Source of the DNA: an uncultured Oscillospiraceae bacterium
Lineage (GTDB): Bacteria; Bacillota; Clostridia; Oscillospirales; Oscillospiraceae
Reading direction: 5' to 3'
Assembly: GCA_944385665.1 (NCBI GenBank)
Contig: CALWYB010000024.1
Span: forward strand, 1-36,407
Length of the DNA stretch: 36,407 nt
Position numbers and translations under genes: made by a program. Within the stretch, counting starts at the first letter, position 1. The number at the start of each line of letters is the position of its first letter. Of this stretch, positions 1 to 7,811 are shown piece after piece. The notes beneath the pieces were generated by a model. The model was not told the origin of the DNA and did not search any database. It was given only the letters and a program-made list of their open reading frames with translations.

Positions 1-2
1 CT

Positions 3-77
3 GGCCCGTTGGTCAAGCGGTTAAGACGGCGGCCTCTCACGCCGCAAACATGGGTTCGATTCCCGTACGGGTCACCA
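3..77 (+). tRNA. tRNA-Glu (anticodon CUC)
   Basis: A full cloverleaf can be drawn. The acceptor stem GGCCCGT pairs with ACGGGTC, the anticodon stem GCGGC/GCCGC encloses the loop CTCTCAC with anticodon CTC, the T loop is TTCGATT, and the 3' end ACCA is encoded. It sits 50 bases upstream of the 5S rRNA, so it is probably part of the same rRNA transcript whose 16S/23S part lies left of the window. Confidence 0.95.
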
Positions 78-127
78 GTACCATTTAAAAGTTCATAGTG
101 ATTTTAGTCGCGCAAGCGGTTAAAATA

Positions 128-242
<115 letters not shown>

Positions 243-244
243 AC

Positions 245-281
245 AAAAAAGGACGAACAGAAACTGTTCGTCCTTTTTCTT
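245..281 (+). terminator. Rho-independent terminator of the 5S/rRNA transcript
   Basis: AAAAAGGACGAACAG and CTGTTCGTCCTTTTT form a perfect stem with an AAA loop and a T-rich tail, directly after the 5S gene. Confidence 0.92.
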
Positions 282-295
282 TCCATAAATAGCTA

Positions 296-324
296 TTGTG
301 TCAAAGGTAGACATTTGATATAAT
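296..324 (+). promoter_or_regulatory. Sigma-A promoter for the SLH/GH25 gene
   Basis: TTGTGT (296-301), a 17-bp spacer, then TATAAT (319-324) preceded by TGA, an extended -10. The predicted start near 331 leaves a leader of about 50 nt before the ATG at 384, with GGAGGG at about 367-372. Confidence 0.7.
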
Positions 325-383
325 ATCCATGTTCGATTACAGTAAACCGAAAATGGATTGACCAATGGAGGGAGAATTGCAGA

Positions 384-1730
384 ATGAATTTAAAAAGGAT
401 CACGCGATGTACCGCTGCTTTGGCACTGGCGATTGCCATAGGGGCTCAGCCTGCCTTGGCTGGTTCTTATAAGTTGTCAGTGCCTTCTGGATATACCAGC
501 CCGTTTGTAGACGTACAGAAAGGAGACTGGTACTATAACTATGTGGCCGTGCTGAACAGCAAGGGAATTATCGACGGCTATGGAAACGGCTACTTTGGCG
601 CGGACGACTCGTTGACTGCGGGTGCTGCTTTGGTGATGGTGCTGAAAGCGGCGGGCAGCGGTACCCTGACGGCTACCGGAAGCCACTGGGCCAGCGGATA
701 CGAGGATTATGCGGTTTCCAGAGGGTATCTCACCCGCCAGGAGATTGGGGACCTGGACGGAGAGATGCCGCGGATCTTGGTAGCGCAGCTGGCGGCCAAG
801 GCGCTGGGGCTGAGTCCTTCCAAGGAAAAGTCCCCCTTTGCCGATGTTGATGATGGATATTTGACCGCCCTGTATGAGATGGGCATTGTCACCGGCAGTA
901 CCCAGGGCGATCAGACGGTCTTTCTGCCGGACAAGCCAATCAGCCGGGCGGAGATCAGCGTGATCGTCTGGCAGATCGAGCGGGTACATACCTATGGCAA
1001 GCAGATCCTGTTCCAGGGAACCTACTATGATATTTTGAAGGATGTGCCGGTCAACTCCTATGACTCCAAGTATTTTCAGAAGAATTCCAGCGGATATATG
1101 GCCTATACGGAACCGGGTGTGGAGACTGCACTGGGAATCGACGTATCGGTTTATCAGGGGGAGATCGACTGGCAGAAGGTAGCCGATGCCGGCATTGACT
1201 TTACCATTATCCGTGTGGGTTACCGGGGTTACGGCAGCGAGGGCAAGATGATGCCGGACAAGTATTTCAGCCAGAACATCCAGGGGGCTCTGGATGCGGG
1301 ACTGGACGTAGGCGTCTACTACTTCTCCCAGGCCATTACCGTAGAGGAGGCCCGGCAGGAGGCCGCCTATGTGATTGAGCAGGTGAAGGACTACCCGCTG
1401 ACCTATCCGGTGGTCTTTGACTGGGAGCGGCAGAACTATGCCGGGTCCCGGACCCAGACGGTACCCAGTGTGAGCACCATGTGTAAGATGGCCAACGCCT
1501 TTTGTGCGGATATCACTGCGGCGGGCTATGAGGCTATGGTCTACTTCAATCCCTCGGAGGGGTATAAGCAGTACGATCTGAGCCAGCTCATGGACTACCC
1601 CTTCTGGCTGGCCCAGTACAACAGTGTTCCTACCTTCTATTACGATTTTGATATGTGGCAGTATACTTCCACCGGACGCGTGCCTGGAATCTCGGGCAGC
1701 GTGGACATCAACTTGCGGTTCTTCCGATAA
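384..1730 (+). CDS. Secreted SLH-domain GH25 muramidase (lysozyme-like)
   Basis: 448 aa. Residues 1-26 form a signal peptide (basic start, hydrophobic core, ALA cleavage motif). Three S-layer homology modules follow, at about residues 38-90, 100-145 and 150-200 (SPFVDV..WYYNYV, SPFADVDDGYLTAL, DKPISRAEISV). Such modules anchor proteins to pyruvylated secondary wall polymers. Residues 248-448 form a glycoside hydrolase 25 domain with GIDVSVYQG (D253) and FDWE (D346, E348), the usual GH25 acids, so it should cleave the MurNAc-GlcNAc bond. The SLH modules precede the catalytic domain. It is a single-gene unit with its own promoter and terminator. Likely role: peptidoglycan remodelling at the cell surface. 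Confidence 0.9.
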   Translation: MNLKRITRCTAALALAIAIGAQPALAGSYKLSVPSGYTSPFVDVQKGDWYYNYVAVLNSKGIIDGYGNGYFGADDSLTAGAALVMVLKAAGSGTLTATGSHWASGYEDYAVSRGYLTRQEIGDLDGEMPRILVAQLAAKALGLSPSKEKSPFADVDDGYLTALYEMGIVTGSTQGDQTVFLPDKPISRAEISVIVWQIERVHTYGKQILFQGTYYDILKDVPVNSYDSKYFQKNSSGYMAYTEPGVETALGIDVSVYQGEIDWQKVADAGIDFTIIRVGYRGYGSEGKMMPDKYFSQNIQGALDAGLDVGVYYFSQAITVEEARQEAAYVIEQVKDYPLTYPVVFDWERQNYAGSRTQTVPSVSTMCKMANAFCADITAAGYEAMVYFNPSEGYKQYDLSQLMDYPFWLAQYNSVPTFYYDFDMWQYTSTGRVPGISGSVDINLRFFR

Positions 1731-1738
1731 CAAAAATA

Positions 1739-1774
1739 CAGGGCGTCATAACCTGAAATGGTTATGACGCCCTG
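1739..1774. terminator. Bidirectional terminator between convergent genes
   Basis: A perfect 15-bp stem, CAGGGCGTCATAACC/GGTTATGACGCCCTG, with a 6-nt loop. T-rich tracts flank both sides (TTGTTTATTTTT on plus; the complement of CAAAAATA on minus). It separates the muramidase from the convergent amidohydrolase gene. Confidence 0.9.
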
Positions 1775-1778
1775 TTGT

Positions 1779-2636
1779 TTATTTTTCCGGGAAATTTAAC
1801 AGCTTCTGGGCATTGCCGCCCAGAATACCGTCCTTCTCCTCCTGAGTGAGGGACAGGGAACGAATGCGTGCCAGGTTTTCCGCCTGATCGCCCCAGGGAC
1901 TGTCGGTGCCGAAGAAGAAGCGCTCCGGTCCGAAGGAGTGGACCATGCGGAGAAATTGCTCTTGGCTGAGCATAGGCAGATCCTCCGGCTTGTAGTAGCC
2001 ATCGTCCAGGGGATTGAGGTTGCCCAGGGAGTAGGAGGTGTCCAGATACACCGGCGCGTCGGCCAGCAGCTGCTCCGCCTCGTCCCAGTTGCGCCAGCCG
2101 CCCATGTGGGCCAGAATCAGGGTGAGGGGACCCACCTCTTTCACTGCGTGGCACACCATGGCGGGGGTGACCCGGACCCGTCCGGGGAAGCCTACGTCAT
2201 AGCCGGCGTGGGTAATCACGATCAGGCCCAGCTCAGCAGCCCGATCCAGAATCCGCAGGATGCGGGGATCGTCAAAATTTACGTCCTGATACACCGGGTG
2301 GAGCTTGATGCCCTTCAAACCCAGCTCCTGGACCCGGGCCAGCTCGGCGCGGTAGTCGGCATAGTCGGGGTGGATGCAGCCGAAGGAAAAAATGCCGGTC
2401 TCGTCAAAGCGCTCGTTGATGCGCTCTGAGCTGTCGTTGACGTGCTGCACCTGACGGGCGTTGGTTGCCACGGGAAGCACCACGGAGTAATCCACGCCGG
2501 CTTTCTCCATGGAGGCCTTCAGACCACCGTTGGTGCCGTCGATGTAAGCCCGGGTGTGGGACATAACCTCCAGCTTGGGGATGGTGGTGGCGGCCAGCTT
2601 GTCCGGGAATGTATGGGTATGGATATCAATGATCAT
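1779..2636 (-). CDS. TIM-barrel amidohydrolase (Amidohydro_2 type)
   Basis: 285 aa. The N-terminal MIIDIHTHTF gives the HxH metal pair of the amidohydrolase superfamily. Further motifs are KLHPVYQD (about 124), ITHAGYD (about 153), LAHMGG (about 187) and the C-terminal FGTDSPWG with the conserved Asp. These fit the Amidohydro_2 family, which holds cyclic-acid hydrolases and nonoxidative decarboxylases. The exact substrate cannot be told. The gene lies downstream of the symporter on the same strand with a hairpin in the 160-bp gap, so the two may form an operon in which the imported compound is the substrate. An AGAAAGAG-type RBS precedes the ATG. Confidence 0.82.
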   Translation of the reverse strand: MIIDIHTHTFPDKLAATTIPKLEVMSHTRAYIDGTNGGLKASMEKAGVDYSVVLPVATNARQVQHVNDSSERINERFDETGIFSFGCIHPDYADYRAELARVQELGLKGIKLHPVYQDVNFDDPRILRILDRAAELGLIVITHAGYDVGFPGRVRVTPAMVCHAVKEVGPLTLILAHMGGWRNWDEAEQLLADAPVYLDTSYSLGNLNPLDDGYYKPEDLPMLSQEQFLRMVHSFGPERFFFGTDSPWGDQAENLARIRSLSLTQEEKDGILGGNAQKLLNFPEK

Positions 2637-2689
2637 AATATCAGCTCTTTCTCAGGGAAGACCCCGTAAAATTTCCGGCCTGCAAACGC

Positions 2690-2727
2690 GTGCCGTGTGA
2701 TATCTTGTTTAGGATACCACACGGCAC
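2690..2727 (-). terminator. Intergenic hairpin, possible attenuator or terminator
   Basis: GTGCCGTGTGATATC (2690-2704) pairs with GATACCACACGGCAC (2713-2727) with one non-Watson-Crick position. It lies between the symporter stop and the amidohydrolase start. No clear U-tract follows in the minus direction, so partial termination or mRNA 3'-end protection is more likely than full termination. Confidence 0.5.
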
Positions 2728-2797
2728 AGCCTTTGAATATGGGATTTCTTGCTCAAGAAGTGGAGAATGGGACCCAAATCCTTGGGCAACGTGAAGA

Positions 2798-4342
2798 TTA
2801 CTCCCGCTCGCCCAGGGCCTGACGCTGACGGACCAGCACCTTTTGGTCGTAACAGGAGAAGGCGGCATCCACCAACTGACGGTCCGGCTTGGGGGTGATG
2901 AGGGAGACCACCGGGACAAGAATCAGCCCGGCCAGCATACAGAAGGCGCCGGCGTTGATGGGGGACTGGAGGATGGCAGGAAAGCGGCTGCCCACAAAGA
3001 TGTTGGCCAGCATGAATACCGTGGAGAACAGGAAGCACACCCAGCAGGCGCCCCGGGTGGCCTTTTTCCAATAGAGGCCGTAGAGGAAGGGGGCCAGGAA
3101 GGCGCCGGCCAGGGCGCCCCAGCTCACTCCCATGAGCTGAGCGATAAAGGTGACATTGGAGCGGTACTGGATGATAGCCAGCACCACAGAAATGGCGATA
3201 AACAGTACGATGAGGCCCCGCATGACCAGCACCTGGCTCTTCTCATCGTCCTCCCGGATCACCCGGCCTTTCAGCACATCCAGGGTCAGGGTGGAGCTGG
3301 AAGCCAGCACCAGGGAGGAGAGGGTGGACATGGAGGCGGAGAGCACCAGAATCACCACCACCGCAATGAGCAGATCGGACAGGCCGGAGAGCATGGTGGG
3401 GATGATGGAGTCGTAGCCGTTGGCGGCTACATCCACCTGGCCGGAGAACAGGCGGCCGAAGCCGCCCAGAAAGTAGCAGCCTCCCGCCACAATGGCGGCA
3501 AAGACGGTGGAGATGACCATGCCGGTGTCAATGGCTTTCTCATCCTTGATGGCATAGAATTTCTGCACCATCTGGGGCAGGCCCCAGGTGCCCAGGGAGG
3601 TAAGGAGCACTACGCCCAGCAGGTTCAGGGGATCAGGGCCAAAAAAGGAGGCGAACACGCCGGGGGTGTCGGAGACCGCGGGGTCGCTGACCTCTGCCAG
3701 TCCCTTCAAAGCGGCCATAAATCCGCCCTGGCTGCTGAGGACGGCGGCGATCACAGCGCAGATGCCGAAGATCATGATGATGCCCTGGATAAAGTCGTTG
3801 ATGGCGGTGGCCATATAGCCGCCGGCAATGACATAGACGCCGGTAAGGATGGCCATAACCACCACACAAACCCCGTAGTCGATGTCAAAGGCCATACCGA
3901 ACAGACGGCTCAGGCCGTTGTAGAGGCTGGCGGTGTATGGAATGAGGAAGATAAAGATGATGACCGAGGCGGCCACTTTCAGCTTTTGAGAGCCAAAGCG
4001 CTTGCCAAAAAATTCCGGCATGGTGGCGCTGTTCAGGTGCTGGGTCATAATGCGGGTGCGGCGGCCCAGGACGGCCCAGGCCAGCAGAGAGCCCAGCAGG
4101 GCGTTGCCGATGCCCGCCCAAGTGGCGGCGATGCCGTACTTCCAGCCAAACTGTCCCGCGTAGCCCACAAAGACCACGGCGGAGAAGTAGCTGGTGCCGT
4201 AGGCGAAGGCGGTGAGCCAGGGCCCCACAGACCGGCCGCCCAGCACAAAGCCGCTCACGTCGGTAGCATGGCGGCGGCAGTAGAGGCCGATGCCCACCAT
4301 CACGGCGAAGAAAAGAAACAGAAGACCAAATTTGATTGCCAT
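2798..4342 (-). CDS. Sodium:solute symporter (SSS family)
   Basis: 514 aa integral membrane protein with about 12-13 hydrophobic segments. The N-terminal FVLGGRSVGPWLTAFAYGTS, then GWKYGIAATWAGIGNAL, IAGGYMATAINDFIQGIIM and SSLVLASSSTLTLDV are typical of the solute:Na+ symporter family (PutP/PanF-like). It should import an organic solute with Na+. The substrate is not readable from sequence. The GAGAGGGTG RBS sits close to the ATG. A small hairpin in the 5' UTR (4354-4375, CCAGAG/CTCTGG) lies next to that RBS. It is divergent from ptb-buk across a 270-bp regulatory region and upstream of an amidohydrolase on the same strand. Confidence 0.88.
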   Translation of the reverse strand: MAIKFGLLFLFFAVMVGIGLYCRRHATDVSGFVLGGRSVGPWLTAFAYGTSYFSAVVFVGYAGQFGWKYGIAATWAGIGNALLGSLLAWAVLGRRTRIMTQHLNSATMPEFFGKRFGSQKLKVAASVIIFIFLIPYTASLYNGLSRLFGMAFDIDYGVCVVVMAILTGVYVIAGGYMATAINDFIQGIIMIFGICAVIAAVLSSQGGFMAALKGLAEVSDPAVSDTPGVFASFFGPDPLNLLGVVLLTSLGTWGLPQMVQKFYAIKDEKAIDTGMVISTVFAAIVAGGCYFLGGFGRLFSGQVDVAANGYDSIIPTMLSGLSDLLIAVVVILVLSASMSTLSSLVLASSSTLTLDVLKGRVIREDDEKSQVLVMRGLIVLFIAISVVLAIIQYRSNVTFIAQLMGVSWGALAGAFLAPFLYGLYWKKATRGACWVCFLFSTVFMLANIFVGSRFPAILQSPINAGAFCMLAGLILVPVVSLITPKPDRQLVDAAFSCYDQKVLVRQRQALGERE

Positions 4343-4377
4343 ATGTTCACCCTCTCCCAGAGCACACTCTCTGGAGT

Positions 4378-4419
4378 TTTATCGCGTTAAACTGTAACGC
4401 ATAAAAGCGATAAAGTCAA
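4378..4419 (-). promoter_or_regulatory. Symporter promoter with nested operator dyads
   Basis: On the minus strand TTGACT (4414-4419), a 17-bp spacer and TACAGT (4391-4396) form a promoter. Two nested inverted repeats cover it: an outer TTTATCGC (4378-4385)/GCGATAAA (4407-4414) and an inner GCGTTA (4384-4389)/TAACGC (4395-4400). This position fits repression by a dimeric regulator; none is encoded next to it. Confidence 0.6.
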
Positions 4420-4482
4420 GAAAAATTTGCAGACACACATGGGAGCGGGAAAACAAGAGAAAAAATAGAAAGGGGAAATTTG

Positions 4483-4541
4483 TCGCTTTAATGCGAAAAA
4501 TCAAAGTTTCTCTATACTTTTATTAAAAAAACTGATAAAAT
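4483..4541 (+). promoter_or_regulatory. Probable ptb-buk promoter with TCGC/GCGA dyad
   Basis: Candidate -10 boxes are TATACT (4513-4518) and an extended TGATAAAAT (4533-4541). Upstream lies TCGC-TTTAAT-GCGA (4483-4496), a small dyad sharing the TCGC/GCGA arms with the dyad on the symporter promoter, which suggests a common regulator. No good -35 box is evident, so the exact start point is uncertain. Confidence 0.45.
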
Positions 4542-4611
4542 GAAACCAAGAAAAATGTTGTCCCCCAGGGACACAAGGCGGATGGATTCCGTCGGTTGGG
4601 AGGAAAAACAC

Positions 4612-5514
4612 ATGGAGATCTCCGGATTTCAGCAGCTCAAGCACGATTTGAAGCATAACCCGCCCAAGGCGGCTGTGGTGGCCGCCGCCCACGACGAGCA
4701 TACCCTCCAGGCGGTGCGGAAAGCCCAGGAGGACGGGCTGATCCGGCCTATCCTGGTGGGCGACGCCCCTCAGATCCAGACCCTGACCCAGGCCATGGGC
4801 TGGCAGGTGCCGGAGGAGGACATCGTGGATGAGACGAGCGAGGCAGACTGTGCCTGCCGGGCGGTGGAGCTCATCCGTCAGGGTCGGGGCAGCCTGCTCA
4901 TCAAGGGCATGCTCCAGACCGGCACCCTGCTCAAAGAAGTGGTCCACCACGGTACCGGTATCCGAAACAGTGCGGTGCTCTCCCACGTGGCCATTTTGGA
5001 TGTGCCCGCCTATCACAAGCTGATGTTTATTACCGACGGAGGCATGGTGGTGGCCCCCGACCTGGAACAGAAGCGGGCTATTTTGAAGAATGCCCTGGCC
5101 CTGTGCCGCTTTTTGGGCTATGACCAGCCCAAGGCAGCGGCGCTGTGCGCCGTGGAGACGGTGAATCCCAAGATGCCCGAGACGGTAGACGCCGCCGCCC
5201 TGAAAGCGGAAGGGGAGCGGGGGGACTTTGGAACCTGTCTGGTGGAGGGACCCATCTCCCTGGACCTGGCCACCAACAAGGAGGCGGCCGTCCTCAAGGG
5301 CTACCACAGCCCGGTGGCGGGAGATGCGGACATCTTCCTGGTGCCCAACATCACCGCGGGCAACCTGCTGGGCAAGTCCCTGTACGGCCTGGCCGGAGGC
5401 GATATGGCGGGGCTGGTTCTGGGAGCCACGGTGCCCATTACCATCAATTCCCGGGGGGCTACCCCGGCGGAAAAATACGATTCCATCCTCATCGCCGCCG
5501 CCATGGCCCGGTGA
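4612..5514 (+). CDS. ptb: Phosphate butyryltransferase
   Basis: 300 aa. Phosphate acetyl/butyryltransferase family: the N-terminal Rossmann-like part has PKAAVVAAAHDEHTLQAVRKA and LIRPILVGD. The C-terminal part has DADIFLVPNITAGNLLGKSL and GLVLGATVPITINSRG, typical of Ptb. It converts butyryl-CoA plus phosphate to butyryl phosphate and CoA. The ATG at 4612 is chosen because GGGAGG lies at 4598-4603; an in-frame ATG at 4540 has no RBS. buk follows 35 bp downstream, and the pair gives ATP by substrate-level phosphorylation. Branched-chain acyl-CoA could also be accepted. Confidence 0.9.
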   Translation: MEISGFQQLKHDLKHNPPKAAVVAAAHDEHTLQAVRKAQEDGLIRPILVGDAPQIQTLTQAMGWQVPEEDIVDETSEADCACRAVELIRQGRGSLLIKGMLQTGTLLKEVVHHGTGIRNSAVLSHVAILDVPAYHKLMFITDGGMVVAPDLEQKRAILKNALALCRFLGYDQPKAAALCAVETVNPKMPETVDAAALKAEGERGDFGTCLVEGPISLDLATNKEAAVLKGYHSPVAGDADIFLVPNITAGNLLGKSLYGLAGGDMAGLVLGATVPITINSRGATPAEKYDSILIAAAMAR

Positions 5515-5549
5515 GAGTAAAACCAGTGCGTCATGAGGAGGCGAACACC

Positions 5550-6626
5550 ATGGCCTATCGTTTGTTAGTACTCAACCCAGGCTCTACCAGCACCAAGGCT
5601 GCCATCTACGAGGATGAGCACCAGATTGCCATGAAGAATATGGTACACACCAATCAGGACCTGGCCCCCTATCCCACTCTGTACGATCAGCTGGACTACC
5701 GGGGCGCCCTAGTGCGGCTGTGGCTGGCCCAGGAGGGCTTTGACCTGTCCACCCTGTCTGCCGTAGTGGGCCGGGGCGGCATCATTCCCCACATCGTGGC
5801 CGGAGGCTACGAGGTCAACGACGAACTGGCCGACTGCCTGCTCCACCACACCGTCTTCGACCACGCCTCCAATCTGGGCGGGCTGATGGCCCAGGCCTTT
5901 GCCAAGCCTCTGGGCATTCCCGCCTATATCTACGATGCGGTCACCAGCGACGAGCTGCTGCCCGAGGCCCGGGTCACCGGCTTTAAGGAGGTCACCCGCA
6001 CCAGCTTCTGTCACGTGCTCAACGCCCGGGCCACCTCCCACAAGTACGCCGAGGCCCTGGGGCGCAAGTATGAGGACATGAACCTGGTAGTGGCCCATCT
6101 GGGCGGCGGCATCTCCATCTCCGCCCACAGCCACGGCCGGATCATCGACTCGGTGTCCGACGACGCCGGTCCCTTCTCCCCGGACCGGTCGGGCAGTCTC
6201 AATATGCTCTACGTGGTGGACATGTGCTACTCCGGCAAGTACACCAAGCCGGAGATGCTGAAAAAGCTGCGGGGCGAGGGCGGCATGTCCGCTCTGCTGG
6301 GCACCCACGACTGCCAGGAGATCGAGCGGCGCATCCAGAAGGGAGACGAGTGGGCCGCGCTGGTGTATAAGGCCCAGGCCCTGCAGATCTCCAAGGGGGT
6401 GGGCATCATGCTGGGCTGCTTTACCGAGCTCATCGATGCGGTGATCCTCACCGGCGGCCTGGCCAACTCCAAGATGCTCACCGGCATGGTGATTGACTAC
6501 CTCCACAACCTGGTGAAGGTGGTGGTCATCCCGGGAGAAAATGAGATGGAGGCTCTGGCCTTGGGCGCCCTGCGGATTTTGCGGGGAGAAGAGCAGGTCC
6601 ACGTGTTCCACAGCCAAGCAAAATAA
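5550..6626 (+). CDS. buk: Butyrate kinase
   Basis: 358 aa, normal for the family. ASKHA acetokinase fold: the N-terminal LLVLNPGSTSTKAAIYEDE is the phosphate-binding loop. NLVVAHLGGGISISAHSHG and GPFSPDRSGSL follow, and the C-terminal AVILTGGLANSKML lies in the ATP site. It transfers phosphate from butyryl phosphate to ADP. The ATG at 5550 is preceded by GAGGAGGCG. It forms an operon with ptb and ends at a strong terminator. A longer reading of the frame from upstream exists but lies inside ptb and lacks an RBS. Confidence 0.92.
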   Translation: MAYRLLVLNPGSTSTKAAIYEDEHQIAMKNMVHTNQDLAPYPTLYDQLDYRGALVRLWLAQEGFDLSTLSAVVGRGGIIPHIVAGGYEVNDELADCLLHHTVFDHASNLGGLMAQAFAKPLGIPAYIYDAVTSDELLPEARVTGFKEVTRTSFCHVLNARATSHKYAEALGRKYEDMNLVVAHLGGGISISAHSHGRIIDSVSDDAGPFSPDRSGSLNMLYVVDMCYSGKYTKPEMLKKLRGEGGMSALLGTHDCQEIERRIQKGDEWAALVYKAQALQISKGVGIMLGCFTELIDAVILTGGLANSKMLTGMVIDYLHNLVKVVVIPGENEMEALALGALRILRGEEQVHVFHSQAK

Positions 6627-6657
6627 AAAAGAGGACCGCACAGCGGTCCTCTTTTTT
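6627..6657. terminator. Terminator after buk, probably bidirectional
   Basis: AAAAGAGGACCGC/GCGGTCCTCTTTT with an ACA loop, followed by T's on plus; the A-run on the other side gives T's on minus. It separates buk from the convergent enzyme I-like gene, whose stop lies only 7 bp away. Confidence 0.9.
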
Positions 6658-6663
6658 GCAGTT

Positions 6664-7437
6664 TTATTTGGCGGCCACAGCCATGGCCTGGTCCTCAGGA
6701 AAGGACAGATTGTGGGGAACGCGCAGCCCCAGCTGGCGGAAGATCTCCGGTTCCGGGTCTACATACAGACAGTGACTGAACCCGTCCAGAATAGCCGGAT
6801 GGCCGTCCCAGGAGGGGGTGATATCCGCCTGAGCCAGTCCGGGAATCTTCATGGCCTGGAGCAGCATAGCGGTGTGACTGTCCACACTGCCGTGCCAGGT
6901 GATCAGCCCCAGCAGCTTGCGCCGGTCCAGGGCCATGACCTCGCTGGGCAGCAGCTCATCGGAGACCAGAATGGCGGGGGAATTCCCCAGCGGGTCCGGT
7001 GTGCGAATGTCCAGCAGGCAGCGGATGAGCTGGTTGGAGATGTCCCGGATGTCGGCGCCCCGGGCCTGCATATAGGGGCTGTCCATGTCGGCAAAGGCGG
7101 TGGCAAAGCGGTTGCCTGCGGTTTGCACGGCATATTCCGCCGTGGTGTGCTGATTGGAAATCACAGACAGGATGCTTTCCACAAAGGAGGTATCCTCCAG
7201 CAGCATGCCATGGATGGAAAAAATAGAGGCGGCCTGGATTCCCACGTCCCGGGCGGCCTCGTCATATAAACGAGACAGAACGACAATGCAGCGCTGCTGT
7301 GCCATATGGAAGCGGTGGATCTCCTCATCCTGACTCAGGCGAGAGGCCACGTCAACCGGGAAGGGCTGACGGTAATAAAAACGGAGGGTTCCGGCGGCAA
7401 GTTGATTCTGGATGGATTTCCCTACGATGATCTGCAT
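6664..7437 (-). CDS. Stand-alone N-terminal half of PTS enzyme I (EIN-like)
   Basis: 257 aa, against about 570 for PTS enzyme I. Residues about 30-145 match the EI N-terminal HPr-binding helices (SIFSIHGMLLEDTSFVESI, TTAEYAVQTAGNRFATAFADMDSPYMQARGADIRDISNQLIR). Residues about 155-225 match the swivelling PEP-utiliser domain with LITWHGSVDSHTAML, where H188 aligns with the phosphorylated His of the EI motif GGxTSHxAI. The C-terminal PEP-binding barrel is absent, and the ORF ends cleanly before a terminator, so it is not an obvious frameshift. It could accept or donate phosphate in trans, regulate, or be a decayed EI. It is divergent from the aminotransferase gene. Confidence 0.75.
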   Translation of the reverse strand: MQIIVGKSIQNQLAAGTLRFYYRQPFPVDVASRLSQDEEIHRFHMAQQRCIVVLSRLYDEAARDVGIQAASIFSIHGMLLEDTSFVESILSVISNQHTTAEYAVQTAGNRFATAFADMDSPYMQARGADIRDISNQLIRCLLDIRTPDPLGNSPAILVSDELLPSEVMALDRRKLLGLITWHGSVDSHTAMLLQAMKIPGLAQADITPSWDGHPAILDGFSHCLYVDPEPEIFRQLGLRVPHNLSFPEDQAMAVAAK

Positions 7438-7546
7438 GACAGATGCCCCCTTTCCAGAATATATGGGTCAATATGTCTCCTATGGCAGCGGACACCACAA
7501 CGTTGGAACAGGTGGCGGAACAACCCTGCGCGTTTGTTGTATATTG

Positions 7547-7575
7547 ATTATAATGACAAATGAAAACTTTGTAAA
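7547..7575 (-). promoter_or_regulatory. Sigma-A promoter of the EIN-like gene
   Basis: On the minus strand TTTACA (7570-7575), a 17-bp spacer and TATAAT (7547-7552). The leader is about 100 nt and holds a loose dyad (ACAAC..GTTGT). The gene has its own near-consensus promoter, which argues against a dead gene. Confidence 0.72.
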
Positions 7576-7698
7576 TTGGTAAAATGGCACAACAAGACAT
7601 GTAAAAAATTGGTAATTATAAGTTTGATTCGAAAAAAGGAAGAGAAAACAAGAGAAAACGGGCGAAAGAATGGGAAAGCGGACAGAAAAAACCAACGC

Positions 7699-7727
7699 TT
7701 TACAGTGCTAAACAGTCGTGCTATAAT
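7699..7727 (+). promoter_or_regulatory. Sigma-A promoter of the aminotransferase gene
   Basis: TTTACA (7699-7704), a 17-bp spacer, TATAAT (7722-7727). The start is predicted near 7734, with a ~78-nt leader ending in the CAGGAGG ribosome binding site. The rest of the 374-bp divergent gap is AT-rich and holds no gene that I can support. Confidence 0.75.
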
Positions 7728-7811
7728 AACTCTAACGTGAAAAACGACCTGGCCTAAGTGTGACATGCCGGCCGGTGCGCGAATGAAATTTGTTTCCAGG
7801 AGGTTCGTTTC

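Noticed and set aside
477-1733. 418-codon open frame on the minus strand across the muramidase gene
   Set aside because: It is the shadow of a clear plus-strand gene with signal peptide, SLH and GH25 motifs; it has no RBS and no recognisable protein pattern.
2690-2727. Hairpin as a riboswitch of the amidohydrolase
   Set aside because: A single simple stem without a conserved aptamer core; better described as an attenuator or mRNA-end hairpin.
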